From Marinobacter maroccanus (GTDB lineage: Bacteria; Pseudomonadota; Gammaproteobacteria; Pseudomonadales; Oleiphilaceae), in contig NZ_PSSX01000016.1 of the NCBI RefSeq assembly GCF_002933275.1, positions 38,236-102,235 of the forward strand: 64,000 nt of DNA, read 5' to 3'. Positions 42,930 through 51,503 of this stretch are shown here, piece after piece. The first letter of the stretch is position 1; every line of letters begins with the position of its first letter. Under the pieces are notes generated by a model. That model was not told the origin of the DNA. It made no database searches and was given only the letters and a program-made list of their open reading frames with translations. A program made the translations under genes and the position numbers.

Positions 42930-44486
42930 ATGACCGTGAAATCCCGACCCGCTCCAGGAGCCAGAAGCGGGCCACTTTCTGATAGCGATCCCGTTGTTCT
43001 GGTGCTGACAATCGGCTTCATACTTCTGTTCGTGGGAGCCTCTATCGTCGACAGCGGATACGTGTCCGACCTGATCGGAGCCGGGTTTGCGTGGACGGCA
43101 ACGTATCTGGGCTCGTTTTTCCAGGTGCTATTGTTACTCACGTTCTTCATAGCCATAGGAACAGCCCTGAGCCGGGCCGGTGCGGCCCGAATCGGCGGAC
43201 TGGATCGACCGGAGATTGGCCGTTTCCGGTGGCTGTCCATGATCATGTGCACCCTGCTGGCCGGGGGCGGAGTGTTTTTTGCCGCCGGTGAACCGGTGTA
43301 CCACTTTGTTGTTACGCCGCCGGCGTTTGATACTGAAGCTGGCTCCGCTGCAGCGGTAGCTCCTGCTATGGCTCAGTCATTCACGCACTGGGGTTTCCTG
43401 GCCTGGGCCGTGCTCGGCTCGCTTACAGCTCTGGTACTGACCCGGGCTCACTACGGCCAGGGCAAACCGCTCCAGCCCAGAACGCTGTTGTACCCGGTGT
43501 TTGGTGAGAAGGTCATTCAGGGGCGCCTTGGCGGTGTTATCGATGCCTTCTGTGTGATTGCCGTGGTGGCTGGAACCGTCGGGCCCATTGGTTTTCTGGC
43601 CACCCAGATGAGCTTTGGGTTGCATGAGCTGTTTGGCGTTTCGGACGGATATGGCACCCAGCTGACCGTGTTGGTGGTGCTCGCCGGCGTCTACATGACC
43701 TCTGCCATGACCGGTCTGCATAAGGGCATTCAGTTGCTGAGCCGTTTTAACGTGATATTGGCGTTGGTCATTGCCGGGGTCATCTTTGTCTTCGGCCCCA
43801 CGCTGTTCCTGGCCAATACCTACACCCAGTCGATGGGTGAATACGTCACCTCGTTCTTTGCCATGGCCACCATGACCGCTGAAACGGCACCGGCCTGGTG
43901 GATGAAATGGTGGACGGTATTTTTCTTTGCCTGGTTCATTGGTTATACGCCGTTGATGGCCGTGTTCGTTGCCAGAATTTCCCGGGGCCGGACAGTTCGT
44001 GAAATGGTTCTGGCGGTGGCCGTTCTGGCCCCCATCGCGACCACCATCTGGTTCACCCTGCTCGGTGGCTCCGGCATCTATCACCAGCTTGCCGGTACCT
44101 TCGACCTGACCGAAGCACTGAACAACTTCCGCTTTGATGTCGCCACACTGACCGTGGCTCAGGCCCTGCCCGGCGGCACCTGGATGGCGGCGGCGATTCT
44201 GTTGCTGACAACCATTTTCGTGGCCACCACCGGCGACTCCATGAGCTATTCCATTGCCATGGTCGGGGCAGGCCATGACGAACCGAACCCGTGGATCCGT
44301 GTGTTCTGGGGTGGTGCCATGGCACTGATGGCGGCCATTCTTTTGTATATGGGCGCCGGCCAGATTGGTGTGCTCCAGCAGTTCATTGTGCTGACAGCCA
44401 TTCCGGTTTCACTGATTATCCTTCCATCGCTCTGGACCGGGCCGAAAGCGGCCATGGCCATGGCACGGGAGCAGGGGCTGGTCTAG
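42930..44486 (+). CDS. BCCT-family transporter with altered aromatic box
   Basis: A 518-residue, twelve-helix carrier of the betaine/choline/carnitine family. The signature region is present: WWTVFFFAWFIGYTPLMAVF followed by A-R-I-S-R-G-R-T-V-R-E. In BetP-type transporters the corresponding stretch is W-A-W-W-I-S-W-S; here two box tryptophans are F and Y (W-F-I-G-Y-T). The substrate may therefore differ from glycine betaine. CGGAGGC lies 8 bp before ATG 42930. It is divergent from the Bcr/CflA gene; MscS follows 76 bp later, possibly tying both to osmotic response. Confidence 0.9.
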   Translation: MTVKSRPAPGARSGPLSDSDPVVLVLTIGFILLFVGASIVDSGYVSDLIGAGFAWTATYLGSFFQVLLLLTFFIAIGTALSRAGAARIGGLDRPEIGRFRWLSMIMCTLLAGGGVFFAAGEPVYHFVVTPPAFDTEAGSAAAVAPAMAQSFTHWGFLAWAVLGSLTALVLTRAHYGQGKPLQPRTLLYPVFGEKVIQGRLGGVIDAFCVIAVVAGTVGPIGFLATQMSFGLHELFGVSDGYGTQLTVLVVLAGVYMTSAMTGLHKGIQLLSRFNVILALVIAGVIFVFGPTLFLANTYTQSMGEYVTSFFAMATMTAETAPAWWMKWWTVFFFAWFIGYTPLMAVFVARISRGRTVREMVLAVAVLAPIATTIWFTLLGGSGIYHQLAGTFDLTEALNNFRFDVATLTVAQALPGGTWMAAAILLLTTIFVATTGDSMSYSIAMVGAGHDEPNPWIRVFWGGAMALMAAILLYMGAGQIGVLQQFIVLTAIPVSLIILPSLWTGPKAAMAMAREQGLV

Positions 44487-44562
44487 GCTTGTACAGAGCC
44501 GAGCAGAACACACGGAGGTGTTCGCAGGCTGACTCCTCTGATTGAAAGCTCCGGGAGGGCTG

Positions 44563-45612
44563 ATGCTGGAATCGTTTGAAGCCGGTTTCACGGCGTGGTT
44601 GTGGCCGGGGTTTTCGGCGATTTTGGCGGTTGCGATAACCTACATCGTTTACCGTCTGGCCCTCGCCGTATTCCGGCATTTTTCAGAGTCCAGAACGGTT
44701 CTCCGGCTGTTCCTCGATGCCGCTGCCCGTGCTCTTGGTGTGGTCTTTTGCCTGCTTGCCCTGGCAGGTTCTCTGGAAACTGCCCCACCGGATTTGCCTT
44801 TGATGGCGGCGATTCAGCAAATCACCACCCTTCTGCTCATCCTTGCTATTACCTGGGCGGCTGTTCGACTGACCTCGGCCATTGGTGAGGTCATTGTCGC
44901 GCTCAATCCGGTGCTGGAAGGCCAGTGGAAGCGGGCGCGCAAGGTTGAAACCCAGACCCGTTTCCTGGTCCGCGCACTTAACATTCTCATCGTAATCATC
45001 GGCCTGGGCGCTGCCCTGATGACCTTTGAGTCTGTTCAGCATATGGGGGCCAGCCTGCTGGCCTCCGCGGGTGTCGGCGGCCTGATTCTTGGCTTCGCGG
45101 CCCGCCCCGTCCTCAGCAACCTTCTGGCGGGCATGCAGATTGCCCTGACCCAGCCCTTCCGTATAGACGATGTGCTGCATGTGCAGGGCGAGTGGTGCTG
45201 GGTGGAAGAAGTGACAGCGACCTATGTGGTCTTGCGCGTCTGGGATCTCCGTCGCCTGGTTGTTCCGCTGCAATGGTTTATCGAGAACCCGTTCCAGAAC
45301 TGGTCCAGAAATACCTCAGAATTGCTGGGGGCAGTTTTTATCTGGGTGGACTACACCATGCCGGTTGAACCGCTGAGGCAGGAATTCACCCGCTTGCTGC
45401 ATGATTCCGGGATCTGGGACGGTGAGTTTTCATCAGTACAGGTCACCGATTCCAGTGACCAGGCGATCCAGGTGCGTTTCTTGATGAGCGCTGCCGATTC
45501 CAGCAAGAACTGGGACCTCAGATGTGCCATCCGGGAGGGCATGGTAACCTTCATCCAGGAACATTACCCGGCCCAGTTGCCCAGGCTCAGGGCCCGGGTG
45601 GTGGAGAACTGA
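44563..45612 (+). CDS. MscS-family mechanosensitive channel
   Basis: A 349-residue protein with about four helices, the pore helix at GASLLASAGVGGLILGFAA, and the beta domain beginning with IALTQPFRIDD, both canonical MscS features. It opens under osmotic down-shock to release solutes. ATG 44563 follows GGGAGGGC; a TTG seven codons upstream is less likely. It follows the BCCT gene by 76 bp on the same strand, so uptake and release of osmolytes may be co-expressed. Confidence 0.9.
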   Translation: MLESFEAGFTAWLWPGFSAILAVAITYIVYRLALAVFRHFSESRTVLRLFLDAAARALGVVFCLLALAGSLETAPPDLPLMAAIQQITTLLLILAITWAAVRLTSAIGEVIVALNPVLEGQWKRARKVETQTRFLVRALNILIVIIGLGAALMTFESVQHMGASLLASAGVGGLILGFAARPVLSNLLAGMQIALTQPFRIDDVLHVQGEWCWVEEVTATYVVLRVWDLRRLVVPLQWFIENPFQNWSRNTSELLGAVFIWVDYTMPVEPLRQEFTRLLHDSGIWDGEFSSVQVTDSSDQAIQVRFLMSAADSSKNWDLRCAIREGMVTFIQEHYPAQLPRLRARVVEN

Positions 45613-45644
45613 GCCCAGGTTGGGCGCTTGAGGGCCAGGCCGAA

Positions 45645-46601
45645 TCAGAACTTGTAATTCAGCCCTACCGCAAACAGGTACGAGGATTCATCGTGGAAGG
45701 TCAGGTTGGATTGGGTGTCGCCATAGCCGGCAAACGAAATAAACGACCAATCCTTCCAGCCCATGAACTCCGGGTACTCGTAGGCTGCAAAGAGGCTGAA
45801 CTCATCATCCGAACGCTTTTTACTGAACAATGTGCTGGCGCTGTCGTAGTCCCGCTTTGTGAAACCTGCGGTCAGTACCAGGCTGTGCCTGCCCAGAATA
45901 TTGAACCAGCTGACTTCAGCGCCATAGGCATCGAAGCTGCTGGCGCTGCCATCGGCGTCATGTTGAATGTAAAGGACAGAGGGTGAGACAAAGCTGGTCC
46001 TCGAGACGGTGAAGCGGTAACTGCTCTTGGCGTAGTAACTGTCGGCATCGCGGGCCAGGTCTGTCCCTGCGGTCAGATCATCCTCAACATCCGTCGTCGC
46101 ATAGGCGAGATCCAGACTGAAACCGGAGCCGGAAATACTGTTCAGTTGCAGGCGGTAGGCGTTGCCCGAGATGTCTGTTTCTTTCCTTGGCGTGTTGAGC
46201 TGATAAGGGTTCTGCCAGGTCTCTCCCGAAATCACCGTGGGCAAAAAGGAAACATCCACTTCCGTGCCGGAACTGAGTTTGTGTTTATACCCCAGTTGCA
46301 CAGCCAGGGTGCCGACCGCAATGTCCTCCCGTGTGGTACCAAAGTAAATCTGCTGTTTCAGTCCTTCGCCAAAGGTGTAGGCAACATTGCCAAGCGGCGC
46401 AATCAGGCCCTTTGACTCACTGTCTGCCTTGTTCTCCAAGGAACTGATGGTTGTATCGCCATCGACGTTAAAGTTGGACGTTGAGGAGACAATTACCGCA
46501 TTCAGTGAGACTTCACCACTGAATCCCGGTTGCGCAGGTGCCGGCTGTGCAAAGCTCGGGATTGCGATAAACAGAGCCGGGAGGGCAAAGTACTTTTTCA
46601 T
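45645..46601 (-). CDS. DUF2860 outer-membrane protein
   Basis: A 318-residue secreted protein. The signal peptide ends SFAQP (about residue 18). The start GFSGEVSLNAVIVSSTSNF matches DUF2860, a family of outer-membrane barrels. The body is rich in alternating-residue strands and ends NYKF, with terminal phenylalanine as in barrels recognised by BamA. No ligand is known. GGAG lies 7 bp before ATG 46601. Confidence 0.8.
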   Translation of the reverse strand: MKKYFALPALFIAIPSFAQPAPAQPGFSGEVSLNAVIVSSTSNFNVDGDTTISSLENKADSESKGLIAPLGNVAYTFGEGLKQQIYFGTTREDIAVGTLAVQLGYKHKLSSGTEVDVSFLPTVISGETWQNPYQLNTPRKETDISGNAYRLQLNSISGSGFSLDLAYATTDVEDDLTAGTDLARDADSYYAKSSYRFTVSRTSFVSPSVLYIQHDADGSASSFDAYGAEVSWFNILGRHSLVLTAGFTKRDYDSASTLFSKKRSDDEFSLFAAYEYPEFMGWKDWSFISFAGYGDTQSNLTFHDESSYLFAVGLNYKF

Positions 46602-46655
46602 TCGGAAGCTCCGATTAATGTGGGGCAGGCGCGGTTTTGAGGTTTGACCTCAGTG

Positions 46656-46862
46656 ATGCTCCTTTTACGCGCGAATAGTGTCTTGTGGTTCAGCATGGTT
46701 CTGGCGGTCCTGATTTTCCACTCCATGATGAACTTCACCGGTGAGTGGTTGAGAATCTCACCTGAAATGTATCCCTTCATGCTGTTCGGCAACATAGCCC
46801 TTGCAGCGTTGCTGATAATGTTTTGGAAAAGCGGTCGCCAGACTCCGTCAAATACGTGTTAG
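46656..46862 (+). CDS. Small membrane protein of unknown function
   Basis: A 68-residue frame with two hydrophobic helices (VLWFSMVLAVLIF and MLFGNIALAALLIMFW). Not recognised. ATG 46656 is a tentative start with only a distant GAGG. It is divergent from the DUF2860 gene and ends 47 bp before the DUF2750 start. Confidence 0.4.
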   Translation: MLLLRANSVLWFSMVLAVLIFHSMMNFTGEWLRISPEMYPFMLFGNIALAALLIMFWKSGRQTPSNTC

Positions 46863-46909
46863 TCTCCGTCGAATACCCAAAAGCAAACGACTGGAGTGGC
46901 GTACCTGAC

Positions 46910-47293
46910 ATGAGCAGTGAAGACCTCAATCAAGTAATGGAAATGGATGGTGAAGAGCGGTACGACTACTTCCTGAGCCAGGTGGCCGAGGAACGGGAAA
47001 TCTGGATTCTGGTTAACGGCGAGAGTCGGTTCCTCAAAATCGCCTCGGACGACGGCGATGTGGAATACCTGCCCGTGTGGCCAGCTTCGGCGTTTGCCTC
47101 CGAATACGCCAACGGCGGCGATGAGCTGACTCCCCGCAGTATTTCGCTGCCAGACTTTTTCCGGAAATGGGTTCCCGGCTTGACCAAGGATGGCCTCGAT
47201 GTGGGTGTGTTTCCCGGCCTCGACAAAACGGTATGGATCACTGAGCCTGCAGAACTCAAGCAGGATCTTCAGGATGTAATGTCTGATTTCTAA
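46910..47293 (+). CDS. DUF2750 protein
   Basis: A 127-residue soluble protein. The pattern FLSQVAEEREIWIL, YLPVWPASAFA, PDFFRKWVPGL and VGVFPGLDKTV fits DUF2750, whose function is unknown. ATG 46910 is preferred because family members begin about here; GGAG lies 12 bp upstream, and an earlier in-frame TTG at 46823 would overlap the small membrane protein gene. Confidence 0.75.
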   Translation: MSSEDLNQVMEMDGEERYDYFLSQVAEEREIWILVNGESRFLKIASDDGDVEYLPVWPASAFASEYANGGDELTPRSISLPDFFRKWVPGLTKDGLDVGVFPGLDKTVWITEPAELKQDLQDVMSDF

Positions 47294-47307
47294 GCACGGT
47301 TTTCATT

Positions 47308-47328
47308 GCCTCGCCGCTTTTGCGAGGC
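47308..47328 (+). terminator. Hairpin after DUF2750, weak terminator
   Basis: GCCTCGC (47308-47314) and GCGAGGC (47322-47328) form a perfect 7-bp stem with a 7-base loop, 15 bp after the stop codon. No T-run follows, so it may be a weak terminator or an mRNA-end stabiliser. Confidence 0.4.
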
Positions 47329-47408
47329 GACTAATAAGAAGCGTGGCTTGATTTCGTCTGGTCTGCCCTGATCATTTATCCCAGTACACCACCTGAAGGT
47401 AATCGATC

Positions 47409-47849
47409 ATGACTGACATCCGACACCTGGTCTGTCCCAACTGCCACAAGGTAAATCGCGTGCCTGCGGATAAACTGTCATCTGGCGGCAATTGCGGCGC
47501 CTGCAAGCAACCGCTGTGGCCCGACCAGATACTGGAACTTACAGACCAGAGTTTCGCTGCCCATACCGGGCGCAGTGATCTCCCCGTGCTGGTGGACTTC
47601 TGGGCGAGCTGGTGTGGCCCCTGCAAAATGATGGCGCCCCAGTTCGAACAGGCCGCGAAAGACTGGCGGGGCAAGGTGCGCTTTGCCAAGCTCAATACCG
47701 AGCAGGCCCAGGGTCCGGCCAGCCAGTTTGGCATTCGCAGCATCCCTACCATGATCCTGTTCCAGAATGGCCGGGAAGTGGCCCGCCAGAGCGGCGCCAT
47801 GAATCAGGTGCAGATCAATCAATGGCTGCAGTCCAAGGGTATTCGCTAA
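47409..47849 (+). CDS. trxC: Thioredoxin 2
   Basis: A 146-residue protein. An N-terminal zinc module has CPNC and CGAC pairs (residues 9-12 and 29-32). The thioredoxin domain has the active site WASWCGPCK and the cis-proline loop RSIPTMILF. This is the TrxC layout, an oxidative-stress cytoplasmic thiol reductase. GAAGG precedes ATG 47409. Confidence 0.95.
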   Translation: MTDIRHLVCPNCHKVNRVPADKLSSGGNCGACKQPLWPDQILELTDQSFAAHTGRSDLPVLVDFWASWCGPCKMMAPQFEQAAKDWRGKVRFAKLNTEQAQGPASQFGIRSIPTMILFQNGREVARQSGAMNQVQINQWLQSKGIR

Positions 47850-47903
47850 CCTGATAAGGCTATTTATTCGCTGGCCGGTCATTAAAACGCCACAATTGAT
47901 GAG

Positions 47904-47921
47904 GCCCTGCCATTGCAGGGC
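47904..47921. repeat. Perfect hairpin downstream of trxC
   Basis: GCCCTGC-CATT-GCAGGGC: a 7-bp perfect stem with a 4-base loop, 54 bp after the trxC stop. No T-tract follows, so this is not a standard terminator. Confidence 0.45.
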
Positions 47922-47944
47922 TGAAGGCACCTATCCGAGCTGTT

Positions 47945-47973
47945 CCCACAAAGTTATCCACAGTTTTTGTGGG
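47945..47973. promoter_or_regulatory. Palindrome enclosing a perfect DnaA box
   Basis: CCCACAAA (47945-47952) and TTTGTGGG (47966-47973) are perfect 8-bp inverted arms. Between them lies TTATCCACA (47954-47962), an exact DnaA-box consensus. It is within the 257-bp gap between trxC and a binding-protein gene. It could be a DnaA regulatory or titration site, or a hairpin; one box alone is not an origin. Confidence 0.45.
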
Positions 47974-48106
47974 TAAAGCTGACTTTGCAGCGACATCGAT
48001 TTTCTAATGGTATGTAGCCAGAATTCGAGCCAAACTGTCTGTGACCAGCAAGGCATAGTCGGGCAAGCGACGGCCTTACCCGATTGATCACTCCAACGAG
48101 GACCGA

Positions 48107-48823
48107 ATGAGAGCAGTCCTGTTTATCATCATGGCATTCTGGCTCCTCCCGGCTTCTTCCCAAACGCTCAAGATTATGGGTTCGGACGAGAGCTTTCTCC
48201 CGTTTTATTACGGCAACAACCTCAACGAGGGCATTCTGGTCGAGGTGATCAATGAGTTCACCAAACAGACCGGCATCGCAGCCGATTTCCTCCCCATGGC
48301 GCGCAAACGCCAGGCCTGGGCTCTGGAGCGAGGACTAGCCAACGCGGTTTTCGCCAACCCGTTATGGATGCCTTTGCCGGAACGAATGCACGCCGTAGGG
48401 CCGCTGTTGACCTGGCGTGACCGTGTGTTCGCGCAACCTGGCCGGCAACCGGACTCCTTCGATGACCTCAAGGGAGGTATCTGTCTTCGCAGATGGTTTG
48501 TCTACAGTGATCGACTTGAGGCGCGGATCGGGAGCCATCTGGTGCGCCATGACGGCTACAATGCCCAGCAGATGCTGCAAATGTTTCTGCACAAACGGTG
48601 CGATTACATCGTCATGAACGAGACGGAGTTCCGGTTTCTTGCACAGCTGGGGAGCGTCGATCCGGAGCTTTACAGCACGGAACTGATAGACGCCGAGTGG
48701 CCGGTCTATCTTGGGATACTTGAAAACGAGACTGCTCTAATTGAAGCGGCGGAAGCTTTTTTCTCTACCTACACGATTAACGTGGAGGCCCTGCTACCCA
48801 AACTGCCGCGGCCAGACCTTTAA
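48107..48823 (+). CDS. Periplasmic solute-binding-like protein, orphan
   Basis: A 238-residue secreted protein (signal peptide to about residue 18). LKIMGSDESFLPFYYG and GILVEVINEFTKQTGI fit the first lobe of family-3 binding proteins; the G-G-I-C-L-R-R-W-F-V-Y segment fits the second. Related in design to the gene at 40712. No transporter partners lie next to it. AACGAGGA precedes ATG 48107. Its stop codon sits in a hairpin loop. Confidence 0.65.
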   Translation: MRAVLFIIMAFWLLPASSQTLKIMGSDESFLPFYYGNNLNEGILVEVINEFTKQTGIAADFLPMARKRQAWALERGLANAVFANPLWMPLPERMHAVGPLLTWRDRVFAQPGRQPDSFDDLKGGICLRRWFVYSDRLEARIGSHLVRHDGYNAQQMLQMFLHKRCDYIVMNETEFRFLAQLGSVDPELYSTELIDAEWPVYLGILENETALIEAAEAFFSTYTINVEALLPKLPRPDL

Positions 48824-48838
48824 TGGTGAAAGGTCTGG
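48812..48838 (+). terminator. Hairpin spanning the stop codon
   Basis: CCAGACCTTT (48812-48821) and AAAGGTCTGG (48829-48838) form a perfect 10-bp stem with a 7-base loop that contains most of the TAA stop. It lacks a T-run. It may end or protect the transcript of the upstream gene. Confidence 0.45.
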
Positions 48839-48915
48839 CTGCTGCGGGTCCGGCACATCAGTGAAGAGAGTGGCGTTTTTATCGTTCATGCTCAGGCTGG
48901 AGCAAATGTGACCTC

Positions 48916-49395
48916 ATGTTCACCATAGTCGACTTTCTCATAGCCTTAACCTTCATCTGCGTTGTCATGGCGTTGGTCATCTGGTCGCGGCTCAAACCAG
49001 ATGCAAAGCCCGACAAACAGGAATCTGAGGTGCGTGCCCAGCGGGCTGCCGCATTTTTTGCACAGGCCGGCCATCTGGCAAGCTCAGCAGTAAACGTCGT
49101 TATTGGTGTATTGCTTGGGGTGGCAATTAACGGCTTGGTTCAATTGATGTTTATCGGGGCTTGGGCTGCGGTATTCAACATTGCAGTGTTGTCCGCTGTA
49201 CTGTTTTTTATCGTGTTCTTGCATGACCGCTTGGGTAAAAAGCTTTTTCCGAGTGGGATACGGCCAGCACGTAGACCTGAGAGGGTGCGTGAAACACCGC
49301 TGTTGCGGCGTCTTAGCCTGCCTGCAGGTCTTGTTGTTGGTGTTGTCCTCGCCAGTCTCGGGCTGGATGATAATCTCTCAGGCTGGCTCTCGTGA
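48916..49395 (+). CDS. Membrane protein of unknown function
   Basis: A 159-residue protein with about four hydrophobic helices (residues 5-23, 57-75, 82-103, 135-150) and a basic loop GKKLFPSGIRPARRPER. Not recognised. The ribosome site is weak (GGAG 14 bp before ATG 48916). The segment from here to about 50.8 kb looks AT-richer than the rest. Confidence 0.5.
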   Translation: MFTIVDFLIALTFICVVMALVIWSRLKPDAKPDKQESEVRAQRAAAFFAQAGHLASSAVNVVIGVLLGVAINGLVQLMFIGAWAAVFNIAVLSAVLFFIVFLHDRLGKKLFPSGIRPARRPERVRETPLLRRLSLPAGLVVGVVLASLGLDDNLSGWLS

Positions 49396-49529
49396 TTCCC
49401 CCAATGTCCGGAATTAGCCGCATAGCATTATCCCAATCTGAATGTTCGCGTTGCCACTTGCTGACCACTGAACTGACGAAGAAACCGGGCCAATAGGTCT
49501 GCTTTGACTATCGAGTCCCAATTGGCGGA

Positions 49530-50537
49530 CTATAGCCCAACCATCAACACAATTTTGCCTTTAGCCTGGCCGCTATCTAAAAGCCCATGCGCCCGCGAAG
49601 CCTCTTCCAGCTTCATTCTTTGACTGATGACGGGGCTGATCTTTCCCTCAGATAGCCACTTGAAAAGCGTCAACAGATCTTCTTTAAACCAGTCGTGATG
49701 TTTGTTATGCCAAGCCCCTATGGAATAGAAAGCTGTGGACGGTAGCCACGGCAACAAGCCCCACAAGCTAACGAGTAAGAAGTCTTTAATTAAACCTCCC
49801 GATGACGCTGCATTGTATGAGCCATAGGCAACAAGCGTCCCTCGGTCTGCGGTCACTTTGAGAGAACGCTTGAAGTGATTTCCGCCCAAGGAATCAAACA
49901 CTGCGTTGACTCCCTGTGGCTCGTACGACTTCATCTGAAGAACAAAGTCATCTGTTTTATAGTCGATTGGTTCGCAACCGAGATTCCGTAAGTCATCGTG
50001 TTGGGAGATTGAGGCTGTTCCGTACATCTTCAAATTCATTGCCGCCCCAAGTTGTACCAGTGCGTTTCCGACAGCACCTCCTGCACCATGGATCAGGACA
50101 GTGTCGCCGGCCTGAACTCCGGCCAGCCGAGTCAGCATCTGAAAGGCCGTTACGTAGCTGAGAATAAGAGACAGGGCTTCAAGGTCGTCAAGGTCCTCCG
50201 GGACCTGAACGAGTTGTTCGGCTGCGAGAACCATGTACTCCGAATAGGAGCCGAGGATAGTGAGTTCGGCGACCTTATCGCCTTTAGCGAGATGACCTAC
50301 CTGGTCGCCCACTTTATCGACAACGCCGATCATGTCGTAGCCGAGGGTAATGGGGGGCTTTTGTTTAACATCAGGATAGATGCCGCGACGTATCAATGTG
50401 TCGGTATAAGCAGCGCTGCATGCCAGAACTTTTACGCGGACTTCACCTGGTCCGGGCTCTGGGACCTCCGTAACTGTTTCAACGACCAGGACATCTGGCC
50501 CACCGAACTCGCTCAAGATCACCTTTTTGTAGGACAT
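49530..50537 (-). CDS. Medium-chain dehydrogenase/reductase (quinone oxidoreductase-like)
   Basis: A 335-residue zinc-free MDR protein. The start GPDVLVVETVTEVPEPGPGEV and the NADP site VLIHGAGGAVGNALVQLGAAM (seen in parts: HGAGGAVGN) are typical of quinone oxidoreductase relatives; the zinc-binding cysteine cluster is absent. A membrane-like insert, FLLVSLWGLLPWLPS, may touch lipid. Codon use appears AT-richer than neighbours, so horizontal gain is possible. GGAA lies 7 bp before ATG 50537. Confidence 0.85.
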   Translation of the reverse strand: MSYKKVILSEFGGPDVLVVETVTEVPEPGPGEVRVKVLACSAAYTDTLIRRGIYPDVKQKPPITLGYDMIGVVDKVGDQVGHLAKGDKVAELTILGSYSEYMVLAAEQLVQVPEDLDDLEALSLILSYVTAFQMLTRLAGVQAGDTVLIHGAGGAVGNALVQLGAAMNLKMYGTASISQHDDLRNLGCEPIDYKTDDFVLQMKSYEPQGVNAVFDSLGGNHFKRSLKVTADRGTLVAYGSYNAASSGGLIKDFLLVSLWGLLPWLPSTAFYSIGAWHNKHHDWFKEDLLTLFKWLSEGKISPVISQRMKLEEASRAHGLLDSGQAKGKIVLMVGL

Positions 50538-50803
50538 ATTTTCATTCCGATTGAGTCGACGCGCTTCGCCTGAAATTAGAGCATAGGGTTAGTCTTCAAA
50601 AGCAGCCAGCGTTTGCGCAGTTCGCCGTTATTGGAGTTGAGTGTCGCGCTTTGCGACCTTACCGGATACCTGACTGTCTCAAATTTCGGCCAGGTTTTGG
50701 CGACATGACCAATGGATATTGAATCTCTGGCGCGCCTAACCCACAATCAGGTCCATCGAAGTAAACAAACGCTCACTTTAATTCCGGTAGAGAGGTAGAA
50801 CAG

Positions 50804-51502
50804 GTGACTGAACTGGTAAGTTATGACTTGAAAGACGGTGTTGCCACGATTGCCATCAGCAATGGCAAGGCCAATGCCCTGAGCCATGAAGTGTTCGAGG
50901 GGCTCAACGCGGCGCTGGATCGGGCCGAGCAGAACAAGGCCGTTGTGATCCTGACCGGGCAGCCAGGGGTGTTCTCTGCCGGATATGATCTGAAAGAAAT
51001 GCAGAAGGGGCCGAAAGAAGCAGCCGCGCTGGTAAAAACCGGCTCCAGCTTTACCCGGCGTCTGGCCGCATTCCCGTTGCCGATCATTGGTGCCTGTAGC
51101 GGTCATGCCATCGCCAAGGGCGCATTCATTCTGCTGTCAGTGGATCACCGCATTGGTGTTGAGGGGGCCTTCAAGCTTGGCCTGAACGAAGTGGCAATCG
51201 GCATGACCATGCACCACGCCGGGATTGAAATTGCCCGCCATCGACTGGCGCCGGCCCACTTTTACCGTTCGGTCGTGAACGCTGAGATCTACAATCCGGA
51301 AGGAGCCGTGCAGGCGGGCTTCCTGGATGAAGTGGTTGCCCAGGACAAACTGGTTGAGCGGGCCACCGAGCTGGCGCTCCATTTCAAAACCCTGAACATG
51401 CGCGCCCACCGTGAAACCAAGGTGAAGGCCAAAGCGGACTATCTGGCGCTGCTGGATCGTTGTATCGAGCAGGATGCCGAGCACCTTGGCCTGAACGGCT
51501 AG
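50804..51502 (+). CDS. Enoyl-CoA hydratase/isomerase family protein
   Basis: A 232-residue crotonase-fold protein. Oxyanion-hole segments are FSAGYDLKEM and GHAIAKGAF; the catalytic-glutamate loop is LNEVAIGMT. The second hole has A-K-G rather than the usual G-G-G, so activity may be altered. It would act on acyl-CoA esters in the cytoplasm. GTG 50804 follows AGAGG at 8 bp. Its stop is 1 bp from the convergent LemA-fusion gene. Confidence 0.85.
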   Translation: MTELVSYDLKDGVATIAISNGKANALSHEVFEGLNAALDRAEQNKAVVILTGQPGVFSAGYDLKEMQKGPKEAAALVKTGSSFTRRLAAFPLPIIGACSGHAIAKGAFILLSVDHRIGVEGAFKLGLNEVAIGMTMHHAGIEIARHRLAPAHFYRSVVNAEIYNPEGAVQAGFLDEVVAQDKLVERATELALHFKTLNMRAHRETKVKAKADYLALLDRCIEQDAEHLGLNG

Positions 51503-51503
51503 T

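Noticed and set aside
50588..50740. Possible integron attC site: GTTAG at 50589 and GCCTAAC at 50734
   Set aside because: The first element breaks the GTTRRRY rule, and no stem-loop or cassette array was seen.
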